64,000 bases of DNA from Cryptomeria japonica (taxonomy: Eukaryota > Streptophyta > Pinopsida > Cupressales > Cupressaceae), in the NCBI RefSeq assembly GCF_030272615.1, contig NC_081411.1, positions 155,644,971-155,708,970 on the forward strand, written 5' to 3'. Of this stretch, positions 1 through 10,688 are shown piece by piece; position 1 is the first letter of the stretch; the number at the start of each line of letters is the position of its first letter. The position numbers were made by a program, and so were the translations under genes. The notes under the pieces were generated by a model. The model saw only the letters and a list, made by a program, of their open reading frames with translations. It was not told the DNA's origin and did not search any database.

Positions 1-1
1 A

Positions 2-370
2 CAGGCTAATCTTTTTGGTGAATCGGTTGGGCTTTGGTGCAGACATTGCCAAGCTTTGGCTCCCGAAAATGCTACGGATGTAATGGTCCTCAAAGGAGAA
101 GTTGCTTTGGCAACAATCGTTGCTGGTCATATTGAAGAAGTTTCGGTTGCAAAGAAGGGGAGCATCGATGTTGTTGACTATAATAGAAGAATATATTTTG
201 AACTTGTCGAATCTAGTGTTCTTGGTTATGGAATATAGGGTCAATTTGTGCCTGGAAGATTAGTAGGAGAAGATGTTTATAACTCTGATTTAATTTTTAG
301 AAGATTAAACCTCAGTGTTCATGAACAAGACTTTGCAAAATTAAAGTCTTGCCAACTGATTGTAGTATGA
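2..370 (+). pseudogene. protein disulfide isomerase-like fragment
   Basis: One frame is open from base 2 to a TGA at 368-370, broken only by TAG at 236-238. Its first part reads like the thioredoxin fold of a plant protein disulfide isomerase: WCRHCQALAPE aligns with the active-site stretch WCGHCQALAPE, followed by LKGE-VALA and by an IDV..Y..IYF block that matches the strand after the active site. In the family the CGHC cysteines make and exchange disulfides in the ER; here the motif is CRHC, the preceding FYAP is missing and no signal peptide is visible. The later part (about residues 80-120) is not recognised. It ends about 50 bp before a retrotransposon polypurine tract, which suggests a captured host gene piece. 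It is a relic, not a working enzyme. Confidence 0.55.
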
Positions 371-421
371 GCTTTGGAATGGAGATGCAGGGAGTGTTAC
401 AGGCTGTGTCGGTTGGACTTC

Positions 422-699
422 ACGGGGGAGATTGTTGGATATATGAAGCCCAACAGTCACATGGTTGTTTGTCTTCCCCAGAAGACTCTTCATTTCATAT
501 CTGAGATGTCTGTATAAATGACTGAGTGCAGTCATGTATGATTGTAGTATTGGTTATTGCTTAATAAGAATTCTCCCTGCGTTTCTGGTGGACGTAGCCA
601 CTTAGTGGTGAACCACGTTAAACCTTGTGTTGTGTGTTTTCTTTTCTGTTGTTTTGTTTTCGCTTCTCTGCTCTTTTAATCTTCACAATTTTATATTCC
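422..699 (+). mobile_element. Copia 3' end: polypurine tract and LTR
   Basis: CACGGGGGAGAT at 421-432 is a polypurine tract and is followed directly by TGTTGGATATATG, a typical Copia LTR start (433). The segment contains a TATA-like ctgtataaat at about 510 and the conserved stretch ggtggacgtagcc...gtggtgaaccacgttaaacc (about 580-634), common near the downstream end of plant Copia LTRs. The right end (about 699, ...ttcca) is not fixed, and no PBS follows. The element body would lie to the left, mostly outside the window. Confidence 0.6.
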
Positions 700-1444
700 A
701 AATAAAATAGAACTTTAATGGATTTCTATTCTTGATAATTTAATATTTTAGAAGAACGTTTATTTTATAGATGATTTTCTAGTGATATTTTACATATATT
801 TTTTAAATATAGGTATATTAATTAATTTCTATCAAAAGAATTGTAAGAAATTTAAATAGTTAATAATAAACTTCCTTTAAGAATATTAATTGAGAATTAT
901 AAATATGAGTTATAAATATGAATTTTTAGTGAGGATTAAGAGTGGTGGAACGAAAGAATTGTAGGTAATTTAAATAGTTAATAATTTATAAATCATAATT
1001 TAAAATTATTTTTATTAAACAATATTTATCATATAAATTTTTTAATTAAAAATATTTATTGATAATATGAGTTATAAATATGAATTTTTTTAACAATCAT
1101 TCAAACGTCAATTATTTTTTTAACTATAAAAAAAAGTTGTCAATATTGATTAATATGGAAATTTTAAACACAAGGTAAATGCTAGATTTTTTAACTATAT
1201 CAAATAAAGCAAAAAAGTAAATCTCCTTTCTTATTGAATAGGATGATTTTCTATTGTTGACCAACTTTCTATTTTGAATATTTTTTTAAAATATACCAAT
1301 TTATCATGTCCAAAATATTCTCTATATAAAATATGTAACCTATTTTTGAATAGTTGCAAGGTGATTGAATTAATTGCTTATATTTATATTAATTTAAAAA
1401 AACAAATATGATAAAAAAAAAATTTAAAAAATATTTTAATATTA
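700..1444. other. AT-rich stretch, nothing recognised
   Basis: Very AT-rich DNA with short repeated pieces: 'taaatatgaattttt' occurs near 910 and 1075, and 'ttaaatagttaataa' near 850 and 970. I see no coding, RNA or clear transposon signal. Confidence 0.4.
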
Positions 1445-1953
1445 TTAATTGGCAAGCACCCGTTTTCAGTAATGATTCTATTTCCCACCCCTACTCTCAC
1501 TCTTGAAATGAAGGGCCCGCTAAGACTCCCTATTCTGAGTGAGAGCGATGCCGAATTGTAACCCAGTCAGTGAACTGGACCGTCCGTTTTCTCTTCCCTA
1601 TCAACTTTACCGCCTTCTTTCTTTTCTTTGCTAGCCTAATTAGTTAGGCAAGCATCCGTCTTTATTTCTTTCCCTGCTCCACCAGGAAGCGAGCATATAG
1701 TAAAGCACCCCCCCTCCCGATTAGTAACTTAAAGGTCAGAACCCTATGGGAATTCTCCCCCAGTAAGGTAAGTGTCCTCCCTCTTTCCGACCTTGTGTTT
1801 TAAAAGCCAAGCCAATCGCCCTGTCTTCCAATGTTACCCTTTTATAGATAAGATCCATAGAAAGCAATTGTGAGGGCTAACTCAGGGAATCATCCTGCCC
1901 GAAGGTCTTCATCAATGAGAAGGCTTGGTTTAGACCGAAGCTACTCCTTTCTC

Positions 1954-2000
1954 GATTCTATACGTCACATGGTAGGGGTAGGCATGTGACATATAGAATC
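1954..2000. repeat. stem-loop, 18-bp arms
   Basis: gattctatacgtcacatg (1954-1971) and catgtgacatatagaatc (1983-2000) are reverse complements with one mismatch, separated by an 11-nt loop (gtaggggtagg). Mitochondrial transcripts often use such hairpins at processed ends; that role is only inferred here. Confidence 0.7.
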
Positions 2001-2365
2001 TATTCAATTTGCCAACACCCCACCGCTTCAGTCAGATGCATTTTGAAATGCTTCATTTTCATTCACTTGGCCTTTTAACACGCACTTTCTTCTCAGGCTT
2101 ATATCCCTGGCCCTAAGACCAAGAGACAGCTGTTATCTGCCCTTCCTTTTGGTAGTATACGCCCCAGTCGAGATCGAATCCACCCTTCCTAGAGTAGTAG
2201 TGCCCGCCATTACAGTATAAGAGGTGATGGAGACCATCCTAATGCCTGTCCCCATAGCCTAAGAGGAGATGCCCTACTGCTAGTAGGTGTCCCCATTGTG
2301 ATCGAAGCGGCCCGGTGTGTTGTAAAGGCCTACCCATAGTCTGTGCTGTTAGAGTTACCCCTAGT

Positions 2366-2589
2366 GCCTTTATTAAGACATTTCTCGCATTTTGGGCTTC
2401 CAAAGAGGATCTATACCCTCGAAATACTTGGGCGCCCCTCTCTCTGGTGGACAATGCAAAAAGCAAATTGATTGGGAAGCTCTTTTGTCTAAGCTAGAAC
2501 TCAAGCTTAACAGCTGGACCTTCAGATCACTCTCCTTGCCAGGAAAGATCCTTCTCATAAAATCTGTGCTTCAATCAATGCCCCTTTAG
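2366..2589 (+). pseudogene. LINE (L1-type) reverse transcriptase fragment
   Basis: This open stretch encodes a classic plant L1-type RT motif series: ILGF.RGS.PSKYLGAPLS, then W..LL.KLE.KL.SW, then LSLPGKILLIKSVLQSMP. These blocks follow the catalytic core in LINE ORF2. The fragment is about 70 residues, starts after in-frame stops at 2350-2376 and ends at TAG 2587-2589, so it is a short relic. It lies inside the GC-rich organelle-like block, either because the block carried it or because it inserted there later. Confidence 0.75.
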
Positions 2590-2940
2590 ACATAAGTAGA
2601 GGGTTGTTCGATTGCTGCTTCCTCCAGATCTACAGGAAAAGGCGGCCCTATCTTGATGTTGACGGTCCTAGCCTTAGTAGTCTCGATTTAGGATCCTAAT
2701 CTGACCGCACCGGTAGAAGATAAGAGCCCGCCCCGGCAAACTCTAGTAATAAGATAATTCCCTTTTTGCCCGGTGAGTGAAGGAGAGGAAACTAGAGAAA
2801 GGAATTAGAACTCCTTACTGGCCCGAGAGGGGCATAGCCCAAGACTACCCTTTATTCACTGGCCCGAGACCTTCCTTTAGGTCGAGGCGTACAGTTGATA
2901 GCACCCCCTCCTGTTCGAGAGGCATGCAAAAGGAAAATTT

Positions 2941-4201
2941 TATCTTTTATATATTTTTTTAAGTTTCAAAAAATTATGATAAAAACTTTAAAATATATAT
3001 TTTAATATCATTAATTAGAAAAGAAACATGCATAAAAGAGAGAAAATATATCTTTTAATGTTATTTTTATGAGAATATCTTTTAATATTATTTTATTTTA
3101 TTAGGATAGAATATCTTCTAATATTATCTTATTTTATTAGTATATTTTATTTTTTTAAGTTTCAATTTATTTTTTAAAATAAAAAAGAAAGAATTAGTGT
3201 GTTGTTATTTTTCTTTCAAATATTAATCAAGTTTAAAATTTATTTTAATACACCCTTTTATGAAATTACTTATAATAATCAAGAGTTATTACTATTAATT
3301 CAATTTATAATTATTTGTCTTATTAAAATTTTAATTATTGTAGATTAATTATATTTTGAATAAAAAATCTATCTTTTATTACTATCTTTTTCTTTTATAA
3401 GAATACACTTTAATGTTATTTTTCTTTTATTAAGATATTCAATTTTATTTTTTAATTTATTCTACTCATCATTTTTTTAAAATTTACAAGGAAATCAAAA
3501 TTGTTAATGAAAACTTGAATTTTAAATTGCAAACACACTCAGATCTGAGAATAAAAATCAAAATTAAGGGTGTAGGGAGTCAGGTTCACTAAAATGTAAT
3601 GTGGAAAAATTTAGGCTTTCCACCCCCAAAAGGATGAAGACCACTAATTTTTCACTTAGGGAGCATTATATTCAAAAGAGGAAAAGGGATCCACTAGATA
3701 CAATCACAAATTAGACAAGGATTGAATTCTGAATAGATTTGGGTTAATTATGTGATAGTTTTATTTCTCTTTTGTAAGCTAAATTGCTGAAATTAGGTAA
3801 AGTGATGAAAAATGAAGGTAAAATTGAGAAAATAGTGAGCTACAGATGAAGGATTTTTGCATGAACCTAGATTTGAGCAATGTAAGCCGAATTGGATTTG
3901 AATCTTTGAAAAAGATCCTGTAATGTTAGGACCATGGCGATGGTCACCCTGGTCCTCCACACTTTTCACTCGCCAAAGAGGGTTGATTTGTCTCTGCAAA
4001 TAATGCTTATTTTGAGGACTTCAACTCTATACCTATTTCCTGCACACATAAAGAACGAGAAATAGGTTGGGAATAGGGGTTTGCCTTAGGTTAAACCCTT
4101 GTTTTGGAATTAACCATGAAATTGAAATAAAGATAATTGAAATAACTGTAATGGAAGATTCTCTTTTTGAGGGAGATGTTGAATTACGACTCAATATTGA
4201 A
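2941..4201. other. AT-rich and unclassified DNA
   Basis: 2941-3540 is AT-rich with a repeated 'attattttattttattag' pattern. 3541-4201 has a more mixed composition and could be a retroelement LTR or leader (for example 'gttaggaccatggcgatggtcaccctggtcc' near 3925, which can fold on itself), but no terminal motif, ORF or domain supports a call. Confidence 0.3.
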
Positions 4202-5574
4202 TGATGATACTATTGGAAACAACAATGAAGTAAAACTAAGAGGGGGGTGAATCAGTATTCACCAGATTAACAAATTAACCTTTAATGCAAATATGATCAA
4301 TAGCAGCAACAACAAAGATAAGAAAAATAACACAACACATAACACCAAAATTTTGATGTGGAAAACCTAGTCAAGGGAAAAACTACGGTGGGACCCTACC
4401 CACAATGAAATGATACTCTACAGTAGTATATGAAATAATTACAATGGGGAATGCACATGCATTCAGGCTCACTTCCTAGAGCTCATTGCTTAAAATACAG
4501 TAACCCAAAAGGCCACAACCCTCAGGGAAGGTTCACTACCTTACAAGAAAGTCTCACTGACTTACAAAACATTCAAACAACAATCCAAAATTGAATGAAT
4601 TGAAAGAATGGCATCTTCAAATGCCTAATGATAGTTCTAGTTAAGCACATTTGTCTGCTCAGCAACACTGCAATCTCTACTTGATCATAATACTGAAGGA
4701 TATAGTTGTTTGTTCGCACCTTTACTATTGATAATGTATACACTTCACTGATATCAAAATTACATGAATAATGCATCTATTTATATCGGTCATCAAACTT
4801 GGCAACAAGGTTGGCTCAAACCAATAAGACCTAATTACAAAATCTCACTGGTACACGATACAAAGATCAACCACTAGACCACTATTATGACATATATGGC
4901 ATAACATGGACCCAAAACAAATGCCCAAACACACAACACCATTGAAATTGTCTTCAAGATCAATCGCAACATGCTACACCACCAAATAGGTCATATGTCA
5001 CGAAGAACACCATCAGATTAGAAAAATCACCAATATGGCCCATAATGAACAATGCATATCATCAAATCAAATAGGAAACAATTAGGCAACACCATAAAGC
5101 ACGTTAGAATCATTTGTAATAGTTGTACCAACACCACTCATTCAAAGCTTCATCGATCAACATCTGAAACTCAAGAACACTCAAACAACAAAAACTGCCA
5201 CATGGAAAGATGACTTGCAGAGCACCAAATCACGAACCATCTAACATGAAGATATTCGTGAACATAAAAAACAATATCCCAAAATATTAGCTCAAGATCT
5301 AATCACACTGGAGTATACCGGAGGAAATACCGAACTCTACAAAATACTGATCAAAAGAACCAAACCATAAACCAGATTAATGATATGATCAAGCAAGCTC
5401 CTGGATTGTTGAAACCAATATAGAATGATACAAGGATATTAGAAATACTCCATCACAGAATCATAATCCCAATAAACCAGTTTGATCAGTCTTTGCAACC
5501 ATCAGAACACCAAGATACAATAATATGTTGACATCAATGACAACAACATATCCTAGAAGCATCAATATCCAACA
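4202..5574 (-). repeat. 3' LTR (type B) of the mosaic Copia element
   Basis: The segment starts TGATGATAC and ends ...ATATCCAACA (TGTTGG on the minus strand), next to a polypurine tract. It contains 'actaagaggggggtgaatca' near 4235, also found in the other LTR at about 15870. The length is about 1373 bp. Only this motif and a few others (for example around 'cacataacacc' and 'gtggaaaacc') are shared with the LTR at 15845-17316. Confidence 0.65.
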
Positions 5575-5806
5575 ATCTCCCCCTTTGGCATTGATGGCAA
5601 CATATGAATGTGAAATACAATCAGTGAAAAGAAATAAATCATTTGCAACAAAACTCCCCCTAAGATCAAGTTCACCAACAATAGATAAGGCAGTTTTCAC
5701 ATGCTTTCTCTCCCCCTTTGACATCAATGACAAAGGTTCTTAAAACAAAAAACCAAGATTACTCTCCCCCTTTGAATAAACAAATCATGATTCTCTCCCC
5801 CTAAAG
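5575..5806 (-). other. array of five polypurine tracts
   Basis: On the minus strand the motif (C)AAAGGGGGAGA or TTAGGGGGAG occurs five times: about 5575-5587, 5652-5663, 5707-5720, 5761-5774 and 5791-5805. The one touching the LTR is the expected primer for plus-strand synthesis. Extra upstream copies are described for Sireviruses. A partly repeated 'gacatcaatgacaa' accompanies two of them. Confidence 0.75.
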
Positions 5807-5927
5807 TACATAACCAACTTAACTAAACCAAAAATAGACTAGTCCACCAAAGGAGCAAAACAAACTCGTCAATCTGGACAAGAAGATAAGACTGTGAAGT
5901 CCATCGGATTGATGCAATTCAATACAT

Positions 5928-6960
5928 CTAGTTCTCATTAGGAGGGGCAGATAGCCCTAATCTATCTCTCAAGTAGACAAATGTATCTGTAGGCAAAGGC
6001 TTAGTAAAAATATAAGCAAGTTGTTCCTTTGTAGATACACATTCTATCTTTACTTCCTCTTCACTGACTTTCTCCCTCAAGAAATGATACTTGATTGATA
6101 CATGCTTTTTCTTTGAATGTTGCACCATATTTTTTGACATGTTAATAGCATTGAAATTATCACAATATATGACAGTAGGCTCATGATAAATAAATCTGAT
6201 GTCCTTCAACATTTGTTTCATCCAAACTATTGGAGTACAATTACTAGCAACAACAATGTATTCAACTTCAACAGTAGATAGGGAAACTAAATCCTATTTC
6301 TTACTAGCCCATGAAAGAAATTTCTTACCCAAAAAGAATGCACCACTGGAGGTACTCTTCTAGTCATCGACACCACCAACCCATTCAACATCAGTATAGG
6401 CATAAAGCATAAAATCATCATTTTTCGGATACCATAAACCACAATCCACTATCCCTTTCAAGTATTTGAATATCCTTTCCACAACAGTGACATGACTCTC
6501 TTTCGGAACAACTCAAAATCTAGCATCCATGCACACAACATGCATAATGTCAGGTCTAGTCTGAGTCAATTACAACAGTCCACCAACCATAGATCTGTAC
6601 AAGGTTTGATTAGCTTTCAGAGATTCATCATTCTTAGATAGCTTGCAGCTAGTCACCATAAGAGTTCCAACTAGTTTGGAGTCATCTAACCCAAACTTCT
6701 TCAATAATTCCTTCACATATTTAGCTTGAGATATAAAGATACCTTTACCAGTCTGTGAAATCTGCAAGCCTAAGAAAAAATTCATTTCTCCTATCATAGA
6801 CATTTCAAATTCTTTCTGCATATCACCAGCAAACTCATACTCAAGTCATCATCTCCTTCAAAGATAATATCATCAACAAAAACTTCAACAATCAAAATGT
6901 TATCATTCTCAATCTTGAAATATAGATTACTATTAGCAACACATTTACTAAATGCACCTC
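5928..6960 (-). pseudogene. Copia RT (C-terminal part) and RNase H, piece 3
   Basis: Reading down from 6960, the piece opens at the RT catalytic motif (VFVDDIIFEGDDD, about 6880-6840) and continues through FFLGLQISQTGKGIFISQ, KYVKELLKKFG, R.DI.HVV and YLKGIVDCGLWY to RNase H (YTDVEWVGG, then STSSGAFFLG) and the tail NMSKNMVQHSKKKHVSIKYH...IFTKPLPTDTF. This is Sirevirus-type pol and should remove RNA from the RNA-DNA hybrid. A frameshift just after the FVDD motif and stops near 6565 and in the 6250-6510 stretch make it non-functional. It ends at TGA beside 5928, followed by the polypurine array. Piece 1 (7351-8716) contains the same RT section in a diverged version. Confidence 0.8.
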
Positions 6961-7350
6961 TCAAATACTTGAGAACCCATTTTACTTCATTCCAATGCTC
7001 CAATCTAAGATTACTAATATCCCTGGTTATGAATCCAACAACATGTGCAATATATGGTCTCATGCATACCATGGCATGCATTAAACTTCCTACAACCAAA
7101 GCATAAGGTACCTTGTACATTTTGTCTTTCTCCTCTTGTGTCTTTGGACACATCTCCTTAGTCAATTTCAAATGACTAGGCAAAGGTGTGCTGATAGATT
7201 TTGCATTATTCATATGGAATCTCCGCAACACCTTTTCAACATAATCAGCTTGGGATAGAGTCAATTTTTTTTTCTTCCTATCTCTGTAAATTTTCATACT
7301 GTGTAGGGAAAAAAGTGAGACTAAGCAAACAAGCCCTAATCCCACTCTCA
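6961..7350 (-). pseudogene. RT segment of a different Copia lineage, piece 2
   Basis: These codons are continuous in frame with both neighbours yet belong to another Copia lineage: MKIYRDRKKKKLTLSQADYV, KVLRRFHMNNAKSISTPL, then LTKEMCPKTQEEKDKMYKVPYA, VVGSLMHAMVCMRP and HWNEVKWVLKYLRGAF. 'IYRDR...LSQ.DY.EKVL' and 'CPKT.EEK..M..VPY..AVGSLMYAM' are typical of Tork/TNT-type elements, whereas the flanks are Sirevirus type ('IFISQ.KYVKELLKKFG'). The junctions lie near 7345-7380 (after GLWF) and 6930-6965 (before NSNLYFKIENDN). The long shared frame with flanking pieces implies the fusion was once copied as coding sequence or formed precisely. Confidence 0.75.
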
Positions 7351-8716
7351 TGTACACACTGTGGAATACCATAAACCATAAACCATAGTCTATTGTGCCT
7401 TTCAAGTACCAGAATATCCTTTCCACCTCTACCAAGTGAGTCTCCTTGGGATCCTTCTGAAATATAGCAACCAAACCAACAACATGTGCAATATCAGGTC
7501 TATTGTGAACAACATATTGCAACTTATCGATCATGGACCTACAATCCTTTTCATCAACAGAGGGTGAATCATCGTGCTTAGACAGTTTACAACATATCAC
7601 CATTGGTTTACAATCCTCCATGCCAATTTTTTTCAACACTTCCTTTACATACTTACTCGGGCAAATAAATATTCCACCATCCAATTTCTAGACCAGCAAC
7701 CCAATGAAAAACTTAATTTCACCAATAAGAGACATTTCAAATTATTTCTTCATCTCCTCAGCAAATGCCATACATAAATCATCATCACCTCCAAAAATTA
7801 TATCATCTACAAATACTTTAGCTATCAATACTTTGTCTCCATCAGTCTTAAGATATATGTTACCATCCTCACTAGTACATTGGAATCCTATCTTGATTAG
7901 ATGTGCATGCAATCTTTCAAACCATTCTCTCGATGCCTACTTCAATCCATACAGTGCCTTATGCAACTTGTAAACCATATCTTTATTCTCAATTAACGCA
8001 AATCCATCTGGTTGTTCTATGTACACTTCTTCCTCAAGGATGCCATTAATAAAAGTAGATTTAACATCCATCTGGTAGACCTTAAATCCTTTAAATGCAA
8101 CATAAGAAAGTAACATTTTGACTCCTTCCAATCTCACCACCAGTGCAAAGGTTTCTCCATAGCCTTCTCCTTCTTCTTGTGCATAGCCTTTGCATACCAA
8201 CCTTGTTTTATTCCTCACAACCTTGCCTTCTTCATTCAACTTGTTTCTAAAGACCCATTTAGTGTCGATCACATTCTTGTCTTTTGGTCTGGGAACAAGT
8301 GTCCATGTCTTATTCTTCTCAATTTGATCCAATTCCTCATTCATGGCATTAATCCAATCATCATTCTTCAATGCCTCTCTTACCATTTTAGGCTCTATAG
8401 TTGAAATCGGACAGGAGTTTTCTCTAATTTTCCTTCTTGTTTGTACACCAACATTTTTATCTCCTATAATTTGTTCTTTTGAATGATTCAGTCTGACATA
8501 TCTTAGTATTACCGGCTCTGATGCTATGCCCTTTTCTTCACGTTCTTCATCTTCTTCATCATTGTCTTCATTTACCAATTGATCACCTATTTTTGCATTA
8601 TTCTGCTCATCATTCTTTTGTACCTCTGGTTCAATAAACACAAGTTTATCTTCATCTTTCTCAAGTTTAGATCTGTTGGTCTCATCAAATTTCTCAGATA
8701 TTTCATCTACCTTCAC
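7351..8716 (-). pseudogene. Copia integrase tail and RT, piece 1
   Basis: The ORF from 8716 begins with an acidic linker, then NDDWINAMNEELDQIEKN.TW.LVPRP, KWVFRNKLNEEGKVVRNK.RLV.KGYAQEEG, FALVVRLE.VK and QMDVKSTFINGILEEEVYIEQP up to LYGLK at 7937. This is the N-terminal half of the Copia RT with its first catalytic Asp (QMDVKS). After stops near 7935 and 7750 the frame continues through FVDDIIFGGDDDL (about 7795-7830) and ICPSKYVKEVLKKIGMED to YLKGTIDYGLWF near 7380, where piece 2 takes over. The stops, and a run-on into a foreign lineage, show the polymerase cannot be functional. Confidence 0.8.
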
Positions 8717-8749
8717 ATTTTCAATCTCAATGATCTTTTTTATTCTTTT

Positions 8750-9555
8750 TTAATAATATTTAAAAGCCTTACTCTTTGTAGAGTAACCAAGAAAAATACA
8801 TTCATTACACTTTGCATCAAACTTTCCAATGTAATCATCACATTTAATGAAACATCTACTCCCAAAAAAATTAAAGTAACTTATAGTAGGAGTCTTGTCA
8901 TTCCATAATTCATAAGGTGTTTTGTTATTACCGCTCTTGACAAGTACCTGGTTCAAAGTGTAAATAACAGTGCTAACTGCTTCTCTCTAAAACATTTTTG
9001 ATACTTCACCTTGAATCAACATGGTTCTAGCAGCTTCAACAATTGCTCTATTCATCCTCTCTGCTATCTCATTCAGTTGTGGAGTTCTAAGAGTTGACAT
9101 CTGCCTCTTGATTCCTTGTTCATCACATAATTTCACAAATTCATCATAAGTAAATTCTCCACCTCGGTCAGATCTTAAACATTTCAAATTCTTCCTGGTT
9201 TCTTTCTCAACTAAAGCTTTGAATGCTTTGAATTTACTGAATTCCTCTGAGTTTTCTCTTATAAAAGTTACCCATGTCATCTTGGAAAAATCATTAGTGA
9301 AAATCATGAAATATTTATCACCAAAATAACTGTAGTCCTCATAGGAGCACAAAGATCAGTATGAACCAAATCAAGGATATTTTCTAAAGAGAAAGACTTA
9401 CTCTTGAAGGATATAGAAGTCATCTTACCCATCTGACAATCTTTACACAATACATTATCTAGTTTAACAAGCTGGGGCAAACCTCTCACAATACTTGATT
9501 TACTAACCATTATCAAATTGTCAAAATTAACCTGACAAAATCTCTTGTACCACAA
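8750..9555 (-). pseudogene. Copia integrase
   Basis: Three adjacent frames make up the integrase. 9555-9304 holds the GAG-pre-integrase part, CKDCQMGKMTSISFKSKS, and the first catalytic Asp in LDLVHTDLCAPM. 9352-8987 holds the second Asp in LRSDRGGEFTYDEF and the Glu in NEIAERMNRAIVEAARTML (D-D-35-E core). 8956-8750 holds the C-terminal NKTPYELWNDKTP...FGSRCFI, FLGYSTKSKAF. The enzyme joins element cDNA to the host chromosome. Its frames are separated by a frameshift near 9304-9352 and a stop near 8985. Spacing and order match an intact Sirevirus pol, so this is one gene with small lesions. Confidence 0.85.
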
Positions 9556-9616
9556 CTAGCTATCTTCAATATTTTCCACCAAACAACTATTCACATTTGT
9601 ATTCAAATGAAAAAGA

Positions 9617-10231
9617 TTACCTTGTCTGCTTTCTAGTAGCAATCAATTCTCCATTATTTCTAAGAATCCTGCACACTCCACTTTTAAATTCTAGAAGATA
9701 ACCCTTATCATTTAATTGACCAACACTCAAAAGGTTATGATTTAATCCATCAACCCAAAAGACATCATCTGCATTGCTTTTTCCATTTAATGAAATAGTT
9801 CTTTTACCTTTAACCATGCAGGGTGAGTTGTTACCAAATATTCCTATACCTCCATCAAATTCTTCGAGGGATAAGAACTTGCTCCTATCACCGGTCATGT
9901 GGTGTGAGCAACCACTATCTATTATCCATTCATCACTACTATTCATGTGAGACACCAATGTCTTTTCATCAGTCAAATCTTCCTTCACAGTAACAAACAA
10001 TATCTCCTCATTGTCATCTTCTTCTGATTCTTCATCAGTTACTCCTTCATCAACTGCAACATAACAATGTTTTTGTCATTTTCCTTTGTACTTTCTTAAC
10101 TTCTCTTTCTTATCAGTCTTAGGACAGTTAGCAGTTATGTGTCCAATTTTATTGCAAGAGAAACACTTCAAGGGTAATTTACCTTTATACTTATCGGTGC
10201 CTCTGGGAAACCTTTTAGCCAATAGTGCCTC
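9617..10231 (-). pseudogene. Copia gag zinc knuckle and protease
   Basis: On the minus strand 10166-10125 encodes the CCHC knuckle CFSCNKIGHITANC, which binds element RNA. A TAG near 10070 interrupts the linker, an acidic stretch follows, and from 10000 the aspartic protease appears with catalytic DSG in WIIDSGCSHHMTGD, then FGNNSPCMVKGK and LNHNLLSVGQLNDKGY. The frame closes near 9617. The upstream end at 10231 is the insertion point of the nested element; the rest of gag resumes at 15020, where the residues run on as expected for this family. Confidence 0.85.
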
Positions 10232-10688
10232 TGTGAGATTTTGCCAAGATCAAGAGCTCAATAAAATGTACAAATAGAGACAAAATATAGGATAAGAATA
10301 AATTGTATTCTCATTAATAGATAGATGATAAATAGTTGTTACATAGAATGGATATGAGCCTGCATATATAGGCAAGGCTATATGGATATGTGAGCACACA
10401 AACATGCCATGTGGCTCAATAAAAAATAAGGGTAGGTAGGAGAAACAATAAAATGTTCCACATGAGGTGGATCAGCCACCGAAGGTGGAATTATCACTCC
10501 ACAATAAGTGGATATGATAGAGTAGTAACAAGATCAACACCATAAAAGGTGGAAATTCTCCTACACACTATCCCAATGTGGCACAAACACCTAAGTGTCT
10601 CATATCCAAACTACTATGAAATGCATTTCCTAAGTAAACTTAAGTATAGTGTAATAATATCCAAGATGAATAATTATTTACACCAACA
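10232..10688 (-). repeat. 3' LTR of the nested element
   Basis: The 457-bp LTR runs from TGTGAGATTTTGCC to ...TTTACACCAACA (TGTTGGTG on the minus strand). It is preceded on the minus strand by a polypurine tract (AAGTGGGGG). 'ccaccgaaggtggaa' (about 10480) forms a short hairpin that recurs in all three LTR copies of the family. Confidence 0.85.

Larger units (their letters stand above)
1445..2940. other. organelle-like (mitochondrial-type) DNA block
   Basis: Base composition jumps here from about 25% to roughly half G+C and drops back sharply near 2940. The texture resembles plant mitochondrial spacer DNA: CCCC-rich runs, short near-identical repeats such as 'actggcccgaga' (about 2816 and 2858), a strong stem-loop, and an embedded piece of LINE reverse transcriptase, which plant mitochondrial genomes often carry. 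No mitochondrial gene was recognised, so this may be a nuclear insertion of mitochondrial DNA or another GC-rich insert. The edges are set by composition only. Confidence 0.4.
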
